A stretch of DNA of 64,000 nucleotides, from NCBI GenBank assembly GCA_951813545.1, contig OX638352.1, positions 868,001-932,000 on the forward strand. The letters run 5' to 3'. Positions 41,898-49,430 of this stretch are shown here, piece by piece. A program made the translations under genes and the position numbers. This stretch comes from an uncultured Poribacteria bacterium (lineage in GTDB: Bacteria; Poribacteria; WGA-4E; WGA-3G). Under the pieces are notes generated by a model. The model was not told where the DNA came from. It worked only from the letters and a program-made list of their open reading frames with translations, and did not search any database. Numbering within the stretch: position 1 is the stretch's first letter; every line of letters begins with the position of its first letter.

Positions 41898-43142
41898 CTA
41901 CTCGGGCAACTTTTCCATCTGGAAGTATATAGAATCTTGACCGACGATTGTGAATCCCAACCGTTGATAGAGGGCAATACCACGGGTATTAACCTTTAGG
42001 ACTTGAAGCACCACAGATCTCTGCTCAAGGTTGGCATTATCAATAATACGGGTCATGCACGCGGAACCGATGCCTCTCCCTTGATATTCAGGGAGAATAA
42101 AGATCTGATTGACCTTGAGCGTGCCGGAAGTAGAAGATGTTATGAAGAAACCGACATCAGTTTCACGAAACTGGATAATGTGAAAATCGTGCGAAGCGAA
42201 CTCTTTATTATGTCGTTCCCGTTGATACTTATCATCCCAACCCCATACCTGTTCTACGTATTCTCGGTATGCTGCTTTCTTTACGGTAAAAACGAATTCG
42301 CTGTCGTCTGCGTGCGCCTTGCGAATATTCAACGCCTCCACAGTAAAACCCTCACCTTTCAGACCTATATCTCTCTCTTTCTCAGCGACGACGGCGAAAC
42401 TCACGTTGTAAGCCATTTCATGAGTCCAACTGCCCGGTGTGGCTTCAATATCTGGCTGTGTCCAAGAACGTTCCTCAACTCGCTCAATCCGAAAACCGTT
42501 GTCCACAAGTCCATTGAATATATCACTCAAGTAGTGCCGAAAGTCAAATGCACCGTCTGGGTACCTGAAAACTCGCTCAGAATACGGTTCGGTGACACGA
42601 TAGTATTCGCCATCCCATTCCCAAAAATGATTGGCAGGATTCCCAAAATCCACGCGATACCGCCCACCCGGTCGGATGATCCTCGACACACTCCTATAGA
42701 TTTCATGAACGGATGGCACCCAACTCATCGAAGGTCCTTGATAGACGAGGTCATACGAAGCATCCTCAATTTCGGACAAATCTCGGATGTTGAGGCGATG
42801 CGTTTCTACTTGATAGCCGTAATGCTTCGCAGCCGCTATGTCTCCGTCAAGCTGACCCTGTGTAAAATCAATCACGGTCACATTCGCATCAAGCAGACCG
42901 AAGACTGCCGACTGCTGTCCGCCACCTGCGGCGAGGCACAGCACGTCCTTGTCCACAACATCCTTGAGCAGGTACGCTGGGTAAATTTGGTAGAGGTCGG
43001 ACGGCACCGGATCGAGCCGGTCTTCAGCATATTTCAGAATATTATCTCTATCAAGGTTGAGCCACGGCACGGTAAAGCCGTTTTTTCTTACTACTTCGGC
43101 TTCCCAATGTGTTCGATTGGCAATCGTGATTTCGTCATTCAT
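41898..43142 (-). CDS. Methyltransferase-GNAT fusion protein
   Basis: The 414 residues join two enzymes. Residues 1 to about 265: TIANRTHWEAEVVRKNGFTV, VDKDVLCLAAGGGQQSAVFG (SAM motif I, AAGGGQQ), VTVIDFTQGQLDGDI (acidic strand 2), YDLVYQGPSMSWVPSVHEIY and RIIRPGGRYRVDFGN: a class I methyltransferase. Residues from about 270: IRKAHADDSEFVFTVKKAAY, IFILPEYQGRGIGSACMTRI (acetyl-CoA loop) and LGFTIVGQDS: a GNAT. No stop separates them. It is likely in one transcript with its upstream neighbour (3 bases apart). Substrates unknown; a coupled modification of one product is possible. Confidence 0.87.
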   Translation of the reverse strand: MNDEITIANRTHWEAEVVRKNGFTVPWLNLDRDNILKYAEDRLDPVPSDLYQIYPAYLLKDVVDKDVLCLAAGGGQQSAVFGLLDANVTVIDFTQGQLDGDIAAAKHYGYQVETHRLNIRDLSEIEDASYDLVYQGPSMSWVPSVHEIYRSVSRIIRPGGRYRVDFGNPANHFWEWDGEYYRVTEPYSERVFRYPDGAFDFRHYLSDIFNGLVDNGFRIERVEERSWTQPDIEATPGSWTHEMAYNVSFAVVAEKERDIGLKGEGFTVEALNIRKAHADDSEFVFTVKKAAYREYVEQVWGWDDKYQRERHNKEFASHDFHIIQFRETDVGFFITSSTSGTLKVNQIFILPEYQGRGIGSACMTRIIDNANLEQRSVVLQVLKVNTRGIALYQRLGFTIVGQDSIYFQMEKLPE

Positions 43143-43145
43143 TAT

Positions 43146-44312
43146 TTATACCGTTACACTTTCTATCCACGCCTCGTCAATTTCAAGACCGAAACCGGGG
43201 GCATCCGAAGGGGCGACGTAGCCATCCTTGATAACTGAGGTGCCGGGCAGCTTGACCATCTCTTCGAGAGGCACACCGGGAGCAGAAACGCCCTCAGAGC
43301 GTTCACCCCACGTGATGGCAGGCATGGCATAAGCGAGATGCTGACCGTAGGGATAGTTCATGCCGCCGTGCGTAATCACGTTAATCCCATTCGCCTCAGC
43401 AATGTGACAAATCTTCGCCGCCGAGGTAATACCGCCACACCACAAAACATCTGGTTGGAAGATGTCAACCAATCGTCGTCCTGCCGCCGCCGCAAAGACG
43501 GTTGGTAGATACCAGTGTTCGCCAGTGGCGAGGGTTTGCCACGGGAGGCGTTGACGCACCGTCTCATAGCCAACAAAATCATCGGCAGGGATGTAGTCCT
43601 CCATCCATTTCAACCTGTAAGGCTTCATCGTTTCGCAGACGCGCACGGTATGCTCAACATCAAAACCTGTCCAAGCATCTAAACTCAAATCAACCTTATC
43701 GCCGATCGTTTCTCGTGTACTTGCGACCAATTCTTCAAGCTTTCGTAAACCTTCCAACCCATGTTCCGGACCCCACGGTGTGAAAAGTTTTGTCGCTTTG
43801 AATCCGAGTTCCATATACCATTCCTGATCGAACCCGGAAGCGTAGCAGAAAATCTTTTCTTTTTGAGGACCACCAAGCAATTCATAAACTGGTCTTTGTA
43901 GAATTTTGCCTTTGAGATCCCAGAGGGCACAATCAACTGCACTGATGGCGTAACTTGTCAAGCCGGTTGCGCCAAAGGCAGTTGACCGCCGCACCATCAT
44001 ATCCCACAACTTCTCTGTCGCCATGCAATTTTCGCCAACGAGACGCGGGGCAAAGTGATCATTGATGATTCGGGTCACGGGACCCGCATAAAGCGAGATA
44101 CCGAATCCCCATGTGCCATCTTCTACTGTTACAATGCACGCGGGACGTTTCCAATCCGAGCTGGAGATATGTTTCTCTTTTTTGTCGGGTGCGGGATAGC
44201 GGGAGTCGGGGCGATTCATCGGAAATGTTCTGGCTCGACTCGGTGTGCGTGGTGGCGTTGTCGGTTTTGGATTGAGTTCGATTTCTACAGCACGAATCTC
44301 TTTTATCTTCAT
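43146..44312 (-). CDS. rhmD: L-rhamnonate dehydratase-like enolase-superfamily enzyme
   Basis: The 388 residues match the RhmD clade of the enolase superfamily: PPRTPSRARTFPMNRPDSRY and a long N-terminal lid, GATGLTSYAISAVDCALWDL, then SLDAWTGFDVEHTV (metal Asp), WMEDYIPADDFVG (second Glu), ATGEHWYLPTVF (third Glu), and VITHGGMNYPYGQHLAYAMP, with the catalytic His. The enzyme dehydrates L-rhamnonate or a related deoxyaldonate. It opens a closely spaced gene run with methyltransferase-GNAT, GNAT, YdcF-like and deaminase genes, though these do not form a known rhamnose pathway. Symbol is by clade resemblance. Confidence 0.85.
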   Translation of the reverse strand: MKIKEIRAVEIELNPKPTTPPRTPSRARTFPMNRPDSRYPAPDKKEKHISSSDWKRPACIVTVEDGTWGFGISLYAGPVTRIINDHFAPRLVGENCMATEKLWDMMVRRSTAFGATGLTSYAISAVDCALWDLKGKILQRPVYELLGGPQKEKIFCYASGFDQEWYMELGFKATKLFTPWGPEHGLEGLRKLEELVASTRETIGDKVDLSLDAWTGFDVEHTVRVCETMKPYRLKWMEDYIPADDFVGYETVRQRLPWQTLATGEHWYLPTVFAAAAGRRLVDIFQPDVLWCGGITSAAKICHIAEANGINVITHGGMNYPYGQHLAYAMPAITWGERSEGVSAPGVPLEEMVKLPGTSVIKDGYVAPSDAPGFGLEIDEAWIESVTV

Positions 44313-44390
44313 GGAATTCCCTTTCTGTAGCCGATGTGATATTTATGATGAATTATCAAAATCAATAGGCATTTTAATGCGCAATAATCC

Positions 44391-44684
44391 CTAAGACGCT
44401 TCGCCGTTGCTGACAATGGAGGGGCCCCGCCCCAATATAGCGAGTTCATCACGAAAACGTTTTTCACTGGCAGTAAGCAAATCTTCAATGACTTTCTCTG
44501 TACTCCCACCCTCTGCAATGAGGGTTTCCATCTGCTCTACCGCGAAAGTTTGAACATGGCTAAAACAATTCTTAGTAGACTTGTCAAGATGATTCCCAAT
44601 GTTTAAACTCAGCACCAACAAAAGTGCTCTTTCCAATTTTTCGATGCGCTCGTCACGCGCTTTTAGTGCTTCCAATATATCCAT
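44391..44684 (-). CDS. Small helical hypothetical protein
   Basis: Ninety-seven residues, mostly helical: MDILEALKARDERIEKLERA, LLLVLSLNIGNHLDKSTKNC, VEQMETLIAEGGSTEKVIED and LLTASEKRFRDELAILGRGP. A heptad pattern at the start suggests a coiled coil. No domain is recognised and the upstream purine signal (GGAGCTTGAAGACCAA) is weak, so coding status is likely rather than sure. It is isolated between RhmD-like and Nudix genes. Confidence 0.5.
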   Translation of the reverse strand: MDILEALKARDERIEKLERALLLVLSLNIGNHLDKSTKNCFSHVQTFAVEQMETLIAEGGSTEKVIEDLLTASEKRFRDELAILGRGPSIVSNGEAS

Positions 44685-44928
44685 TTGGTCTTCAAGCTCC
44701 AGTCCTTTTATCCCCCTGTGCTACGGTGGGAGGGTAGCAGAAGAGCATGTAGATTTTTCGTGGCGTTACCACCCAAAACTGGGTTTATAGAGTATAGCAC
44801 GAGCGGGGAAAAGATACAATATTTTCTTATAGATTTTGATGCGGAGGGGAGCCACCAAAGCCTGGTAAACATGCAGGGTGCATGGTCATAAAAGCCTGAG
44901 AAACGGAGTGTATAACCCTTAAATTCGG

Positions 44929-45342
44929 TTAGCAACAAATTTCCCCAGAAAATTCAGGAATTGTCAACAAACCAGCAGTCCACAGAAACACTCTATCTCG
45001 TTCTGTGAGCTCGTTTAGGCATACCCACGCGATGTCCACAAGAACCGGATTTTCTTTTAGTTCAGGATCACTCCCCAAGGACACTACCTGTGTGCCTATT
45101 TCTATCAAATAAGTGTAGTATTGATCATTAGGAGCAAAAGTAACAACAGACGTTGGGCGGATTATAGTGCCTTCGACACGGCACTCTTCCCGAAGTTCTC
45201 TCAGCGCGGCTTGTTCCGGCGTTTCACCTGCTTCTATACGTCCACCTGGAAGACACCACCACTCCTCTCCTTCGTGACGGTGTTTGACCATTAGAATTCT
45301 TTTCTGCCTGTGAACGAGACACTGCGCACGTGACATCCACAA
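44929..45342 (-). CDS. Nudix hydrolase
   Basis: The 137 residues have RAQCLVHRQKRILMVKHRHE, then a full Nudix box GGRIEAGETPEQAALRELRE followed by ECRVEG (GX5EX7REUXEEXGU), and IIRPTSVVTFAPNDQYYTYL. Such enzymes cleave nucleoside diphosphates linked to another moiety. Substrate unknown. The 240 bp downstream (44685-44928) show no gene or clear repeat. Confidence 0.9.
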   Translation of the reverse strand: MWMSRAQCLVHRQKRILMVKHRHEGEEWWCLPGGRIEAGETPEQAALRELREECRVEGTIIRPTSVVTFAPNDQYYTYLIEIGTQVVSLGSDPELKENPVLVDIAWVCLNELTERDRVFLWTAGLLTIPEFSGEICC

Positions 45343-45355
45343 CTCCGCAATCAGG

Positions 45356-45766
45356 TCAAAATTTTAGAACTTGACTATACATGACCGCATTACCATTTTC
45401 CCAGAAATCCTTCAAAACAACTTCTAATCGGAATCCGCTCGACTCATAGAAACCCCGACCTTCCTCGTTGTTTTCCTCACAGAAAAGGTATACCTTCCAC
45501 AAAGGATGGTTAATTTTCGCAAAGTACTGGCGCATATCTTCAAACGCAGCCTCTAATAACCGAGTTCCCCAACCCTTTCGTCTATTCTCTTCCTCAAAGA
45601 TGCCGAATTCCGTAATCTCAATATTGTGACCTGATGCCACACGCCAAACGAGTTCACCAAGGATTGTTCCGTTTCCTTTCAACAGACGGACAGCGCGATA
45701 GCCCTGAAGGTAATCGCTATAATGGGCAGGTCTATGATTTTGCGCTTGGACAATGTCAATGTACAA
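45356..45766 (-). CDS. GNAT family N-acetyltransferase
   Basis: The 136 residues include YRAVRLLKGNGTILGELVWR, EITEFGIFEEENRRKGWGTR (acetyl-CoA loop RRKGWG), LLEAAFEDMRQYFAK and EENNEEGRGFYESSGFRLEV. It is a compact GNAT core. The stop lies 13 bases before the Nudix start, so both genes are probably in one transcript. Acceptor unknown. Confidence 0.87.
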   Translation of the reverse strand: MYIDIVQAQNHRPAHYSDYLQGYRAVRLLKGNGTILGELVWRVASGHNIEITEFGIFEEENRRKGWGTRLLEAAFEDMRQYFAKINHPLWKVYLFCEENNEEGRGFYESSGFRLEVVLKDFWENGNAVMYSQVLKF

Positions 45767-45820
45767 GGTTTTGTCTCCTTTAGGACATCTTGTAAATGGA
45801 GAGTAGCCACGGACGCGCTG

Positions 45821-46723
45821 TTAGGTATCTGTTAATGTTTCCAGTCTGCGACAGGCTTTTAGAAAAGCCTCTTGAACATTTAGGAACTCACGGTAACCCG
45901 GCGGCGGTGGATATTTTGCAACGTCAAACGGCCCGAATGGATTTTCAATCTTCCGCCTCGTAAAGGTATAGAGTGCTTTCTGCGCTGCTGTTGCCTCAGG
46001 CACTTGATCAAAAGGGATGCCACAATCATTTCGCCATAACTGAGGTGCAACTGCATCAACCATTGCCTGGATCGGTGTAACCCGCTTTCCAAACTTTGAG
46101 TTCAGAAAGCAAGCCAATCTCTCGGCTTGTGCACGTGGCTGACGCACAATATCTTCGTAGCCGAGAAAAAGTTTGTGCTGGGCATCTTCTGTATGCTGCA
46201 GGATTAGCGTCACTATATGCTGCCAGCGCAGCAAGTTCATCGCGACAAACGAGATACCGACTTCCACATTGGACGGCATAATGAACTTCTGCCACGACAT
46301 GGCAGTGTCGTAAGGATTACGCACTGTGATAAGGTAAATCGGATCGCTCCATATCCGTTTCCAAAACGGCAAAAAATGGCTGAGTGCCGGATCTTTCCAA
46401 AACCAAGGACCCTCCTTGTGCATTTCAGCCATCAGTTCAGTGGCTTTCTTTCTAAATGCAGAGTCAGCGGCTTTTTTCTCTATTCGCTGTTGGAAGTCGT
46501 GATCCCACCAAGTCGCTCCAGCGTCAAAATCTCCTAACTCAGCGAGCAGATCCCACAAGGGCAGGAATTCCCAATATCCTCTGGGAGCATGTGCATCAGC
46601 CTTGTGTAACTTCTCAGAAGGACCCGCATAAGCCCCCCATCTGTGTAACATCTCAGCAACAACAGATGTTCCGCTACGTTCAACACCGAGCACGATAATC
46701 GGATGACTTTTGGAGTCAATCAT
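45821..46723 (-). CDS. Sulfotransferase-family protein
   Basis: The 300 residues begin SHPIIVLGVERSGTSVVAEM, the PAPS 5'-phosphosulfate loop (GxxRSGTS), and include FWKDPALSHFLPFWKRIWSD and YLITVRNPYDTAMSWQKFIM, the 3'-phosphate site Arg and Ser. After that the helical part (LRWQHIVTLILQHTEDAQHK, LFLGYEDIVRQPRAQAERL) is as in bacterial Sulfotransfer_3 proteins. It would transfer sulfate onto a carbohydrate or lipid. It is the mirror of the sulfatase at 2551-3987, but they are far apart. Confidence 0.87.
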   Translation of the reverse strand: MIDSKSHPIIVLGVERSGTSVVAEMLHRWGAYAGPSEKLHKADAHAPRGYWEFLPLWDLLAELGDFDAGATWWDHDFQQRIEKKAADSAFRKKATELMAEMHKEGPWFWKDPALSHFLPFWKRIWSDPIYLITVRNPYDTAMSWQKFIMPSNVEVGISFVAMNLLRWQHIVTLILQHTEDAQHKLFLGYEDIVRQPRAQAERLACFLNSKFGKRVTPIQAMVDAVAPQLWRNDCGIPFDQVPEATAAQKALYTFTRRKIENPFGPFDVAKYPPPPGYREFLNVQEAFLKACRRLETLTDT

Positions 46724-46780
46724 TCAAATGTCCTCAAGTGTTTCGTCAATGATGCCTCATACCAACGTGAGTTGACGATT

Positions 46781-46813
46781 TTTCTTGCAAGAAACCATTT
46801 TTTACTGTATGAT
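46781..46813 (+). promoter_or_regulatory. Candidate promoter with TTTCTTGCAAGAAA palindrome
   Basis: A perfect 14-bp palindrome TTTCTTGCAAGAAA (46781-46794) contains TTGCAA at 46785-46790; 17 bases on is TATGAT (46808-46813), together a plausible promoter about 140 bases upstream of the LamG gene. A near identical palindrome TTTCTTGAAAGAAA is found upstream of the gene at 62274, and its GATTTTTCTTG half-site also at 37634-37644. Possibly a shared regulator. Confidence 0.45.
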
Positions 46814-46952
46814 AAGGGCTTGTGAAGGTGCTGTTATCTTTTGGGATTCTGTTTGTTTAAAGTATAGCAGCTTTGGCTGTTTTTCTCTATCAAAAACAGC
46901 GTTTCTAATTCCTGCCATTGAAAGAGCGGGGTGTAACATAGGGAGGTAAGAA

Positions 46953-47729
46953 GTGGTATACAGAGTAAGCGTTATTACAGTTTTAGCCGTTGCCGTGAGT
47001 CTCTGGTCTATAGGGGCGTTTGCAGCGGAACTGACTGAAGGACTCGTCGGTTACTGGCCCCTTGATGGCAATGGCAACGACGCATCAGGTAATGGAAAGG
47101 ATGCCAAATTGGAAAAGGGCGCGAAATGGTCTGACGACGGTTGGGTGAACGGTGCCGTTGATTTTGATGGTGGTGGCGGACACGTCGTTGTCGATGATAC
47201 GTTTGAATTGACAACGACCGCAATCACGGTGATCGCCCGGATCAACGGTTGGAAAACGATAGATTGGTCAGGAATTGTCGTAGGTCGAAGTGATCCAGCA
47301 TCGTGGTGGATGGGTGTCGCCGCGAACAATACCCTAACCTATGTATGGAACAACAACTCCGCACTGACGTGGAACTGGCAAGGCGCACCAGAAATCCCGG
47401 AAAATAAATGGGCGTTGGTCGCGATAGCAATTGAACCTGCTAAAGCAACGAGTTACATTTATCACAGAGACAGTGATAAACTTGATTCTGAGGTAAACGA
47501 CATTCCCCATATCGAGCAGACGGTTGTGAATTTAAAGTTCGGGTGGGATGAATGCTGCGGTGCCAGATACTTCAAAGGATTGATCGACGAAGTAATGATC
47601 TATGACCGGACATTGAACGCCGATGACATTAAAAGATTGGCGACTGTTGGGCTGCCTGTCGAGAGTAAAGGGAAACTCGCTATCACCTGGGCAGCACTCA
47701 AACAAGATTATAGTAAAACCCGAAAGTAA
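46953..47729 (+). CDS. Secreted LamG-domain protein
   Basis: The 258 residues start at GTG 46953 with GGGAGGTAAGAA upstream. A signal peptide (VSVITVLAVAVSLWSIGAFA) is followed by a LamG domain: LVGYWPLDGNGNDASGNGKD, AVDFDGGGGHVVVDDTFELT, WALVAIAIEPAKATSYIYHR and KGLIDEVMIYDRTLNADDIK. Then the tail SKGKLAITWAALKQDYSK. The last residues YSKTRK and the stop come from the family A repeat at 47709-47847, so the original C-terminus has been replaced. Related to the LamG protein at 25482-26252. Confidence 0.88.
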   Translation: MVYRVSVITVLAVAVSLWSIGAFAAELTEGLVGYWPLDGNGNDASGNGKDAKLEKGAKWSDDGWVNGAVDFDGGGGHVVVDDTFELTTTAITVIARINGWKTIDWSGIVVGRSDPASWWMGVAANNTLTYVWNNNSALTWNWQGAPEIPENKWALVAIAIEPAKATSYIYHRDSDKLDSEVNDIPHIEQTVVNLKFGWDECCGARYFKGLIDEVMIYDRTLNADDIKRLATVGLPVESKGKLAITWAALKQDYSKTRK

Positions 47730-47847
47730 GAGGGCACTTTGGAAAACACAAACACCTCACCGCCGCTGGCGAGGGAGTTTTGCTTGGGTGTTTCTGCCTA
47801 TTATCCTCGCCCTTCTACAATGTCTAATTAATTGTAGGTTTTACTAT
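47709..47847. repeat. TATAGTA-ended repeat, copy 3 (family A), overlaps a gene end
   Basis: TATAGTAAAACCCGAAAGTA (47709) and TGTAGGTTTTACTATG (right end) mark it. It overlaps the final codons of the LamG gene: the stop and last few residues are repeat sequence. Internally it holds CGCCGCTGGCGAGGGAGTTT and TTGCTTGGGTGTTTCT. The rest of the gap up to 47998 contains nothing else recognisable. Confidence 0.7.
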
Positions 47848-47997
47848 GAGCTGTTACCTTGTCGTTACCTTTTGGGCGTGTGGTGGTTTTTGCTGCCATA
47901 CGCTCCTGCATGCGCTACATAATTCTGGTTTTGAAGCATCCAGGACGGACGAGACGTGGGTGTTAGTGTCTGAAGATTGCTTATAGGAGAAATGGGT

Positions 47998-49002
47998 ATG
48001 AGATTATTATTGATTTTTTGCTTAACGCTCTTGGTGCTGATATGCGGGGATATGTTTCAGGTCTTTAGCGAGGTACCGACAACGCCGAAAATCCTGTTTA
48101 CCTCGAGTCGGGACGGCAATACGGAGGTGTATATGATGAATCCGGATGGCTCCGAACAGGTTAACCTCACACAGCATCCCGCCGGTGATATGAGTGCTGT
48201 GTGGTCTCCGAGTGGTGAGCAGATTCTTTTCGTTTCGGATCGTCAAGGTACGCAGGTGCGGGACCTGTATGTGATGGACCCTGATGGATCCAATGTCCGT
48301 CGCGTCTTCAAGAAAAAAATAACGGCTTGGCGAACAACTCCCACGTGGTCTCCTGATGGCAAACAGTTCGCTTACATATCCACGGATCGGATCCGTATCA
48401 AGTCGGGTCTCTATCTTGGAACGTTTGGCGAAGAAGATGCCGAACTTCTCCCGTATGGGCAATCCCCTGCGTGGTCTCCTGATGGTTCCGAAATCGCCTG
48501 TTCTGAACCTCACCAATTCGGGTCTCGGCTGACCTTTATCAACGTCCGCACACGCGATCGTGAACAACCGCTCCCCGATAAAGCTCTCCGCTGGCAACGC
48601 CATCCGTCTTGGTCTGCTGGGGGCGATAAACTAGCGATTTCAGGTAACAAGCATCCGTTGCCGGTGGTCTTAGATAGAGCCCTGCACAACGCATGGGCGG
48701 ATAAATACGTCATCTATATCGTTAACCGCGACGGCACCGGGCTGCGGCAACTCGTTGAGGAAGCCGATTCCGACGCACGGTTGCCTGTGTTATCGCCGGA
48801 CGGTTCAGAGGTGGTTTATACACAGGAGATGAATGGACAGCTGCAAATCTTCAATATTGATGTGAACAGCGGTGTTCGGACGCAGTTGACGCATGTTGGG
48901 TGGAATGCTGATGCAGATTGGTTTGATCCAACGTATGCGTTGTCGATATCGCCACAACCGGGGTTGCTAACGACGATTTGGGGAAATGTAAAAAAAGAGT
49001 AG
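47998..49002 (+). CDS. TolB-like PD40 beta-propeller, secreted
   Basis: From ATG 47998, where TTATAGGAGA sits upstream, the protein has about 334 residues: signal segment (LLLIFCLTLLVLICGDMF), then repeats of the PD40/WD40-like type: ILFTSSRDGNTEVYMMNPDG, SAVWSPSGEQILFVSDRQGT, TPTWSPDGKQFAYIS, SPAWSPDGSEIACSEPHQFG, LPVLSPDGSEVVYTQEMNGQ. Such propellers resemble TolB, but the genes around are not tol genes, so a periplasmic binding or sensing role is likely. A second ATG (47992) is 6 bases upstream. Just downstream is the MITE. Confidence 0.87.
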   Translation: MRLLLIFCLTLLVLICGDMFQVFSEVPTTPKILFTSSRDGNTEVYMMNPDGSEQVNLTQHPAGDMSAVWSPSGEQILFVSDRQGTQVRDLYVMDPDGSNVRRVFKKKITAWRTTPTWSPDGKQFAYISTDRIRIKSGLYLGTFGEEDAELLPYGQSPAWSPDGSEIACSEPHQFGSRLTFINVRTRDREQPLPDKALRWQRHPSWSAGGDKLAISGNKHPLPVVLDRALHNAWADKYVIYIVNRDGTGLRQLVEEADSDARLPVLSPDGSEVVYTQEMNGQLQIFNIDVNSGVRTQLTHVGWNADADWFDPTYALSISPQPGLLTTIWGNVKKE

Positions 49003-49046
49003 TTTTCGGTTATCAGTCATCAGTTTTCAGTTTTGCGGTTTTGATT

Positions 49047-49276
49047 GAAGTCATATTGAGTAAAACCTAAAGATGTAGTAAAATAGTGGAGTCAGATCAG
49101 ATAGTTTATGTCCGTTTTTTGACTTTACATCGCTATTACTTTATGAAAGGTGCTCTTATGGCAAAAAGATATGATAAACTCAAAGAAACGCGGTTAGGGT
49201 TTCGATATCTCGCATATTCCATGATTAACTTTCGTATAACTTTCAACAATTCTTAGCATGTACTCGCTATGAGTTC
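49047..49276 (+). mobile_element. MITE: internally deleted derivative of the IS at 408-1411
   Basis: The left end GAAGTCATATTGAGTA (49047-49062) and right end TACTCGCTATGAGTTC (49261-49276) are identical to the IS ends. The left 150 bases follow the IS (TATGAAAGGTGCTCTTATG) and then jump to its last part (GATAAACTCAAAGAAACGCG, TTAGGGTTTCG, ATAACTTTCAAC). So about 770 bp, most of the transposase, are deleted. It has no coding capacity and could be moved in trans. No target duplication was evident at its edges (ATT versus TAT). The same gap also contains GTTATCAGTTATCAG simple repeats. Confidence 0.88.
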
Positions 49277-49430
49277 TATAGTTATCAGTTATCAGTCGTC
49301 AGTAAAAAAGTGCTTTTGTAACAATCATCACCACTTTCGGGCAAGCCAATGTGAAGTGAATTATTACCAGAAAACCTCTTAACCGAATGCCAAAGACTGA
49401 CAACTGACCCCCTAAAGGATAGCCTGCAGT

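Noticed and set aside
42003..43238. A 411-codon open frame on the plus strand, opposite the methyltransferase-GNAT fusion
   Set aside because: The minus strand shows unmistakable SAM and acetyl-CoA motifs; the plus-strand product has no recognisable motif and low-complexity antisense character, and no RBS.
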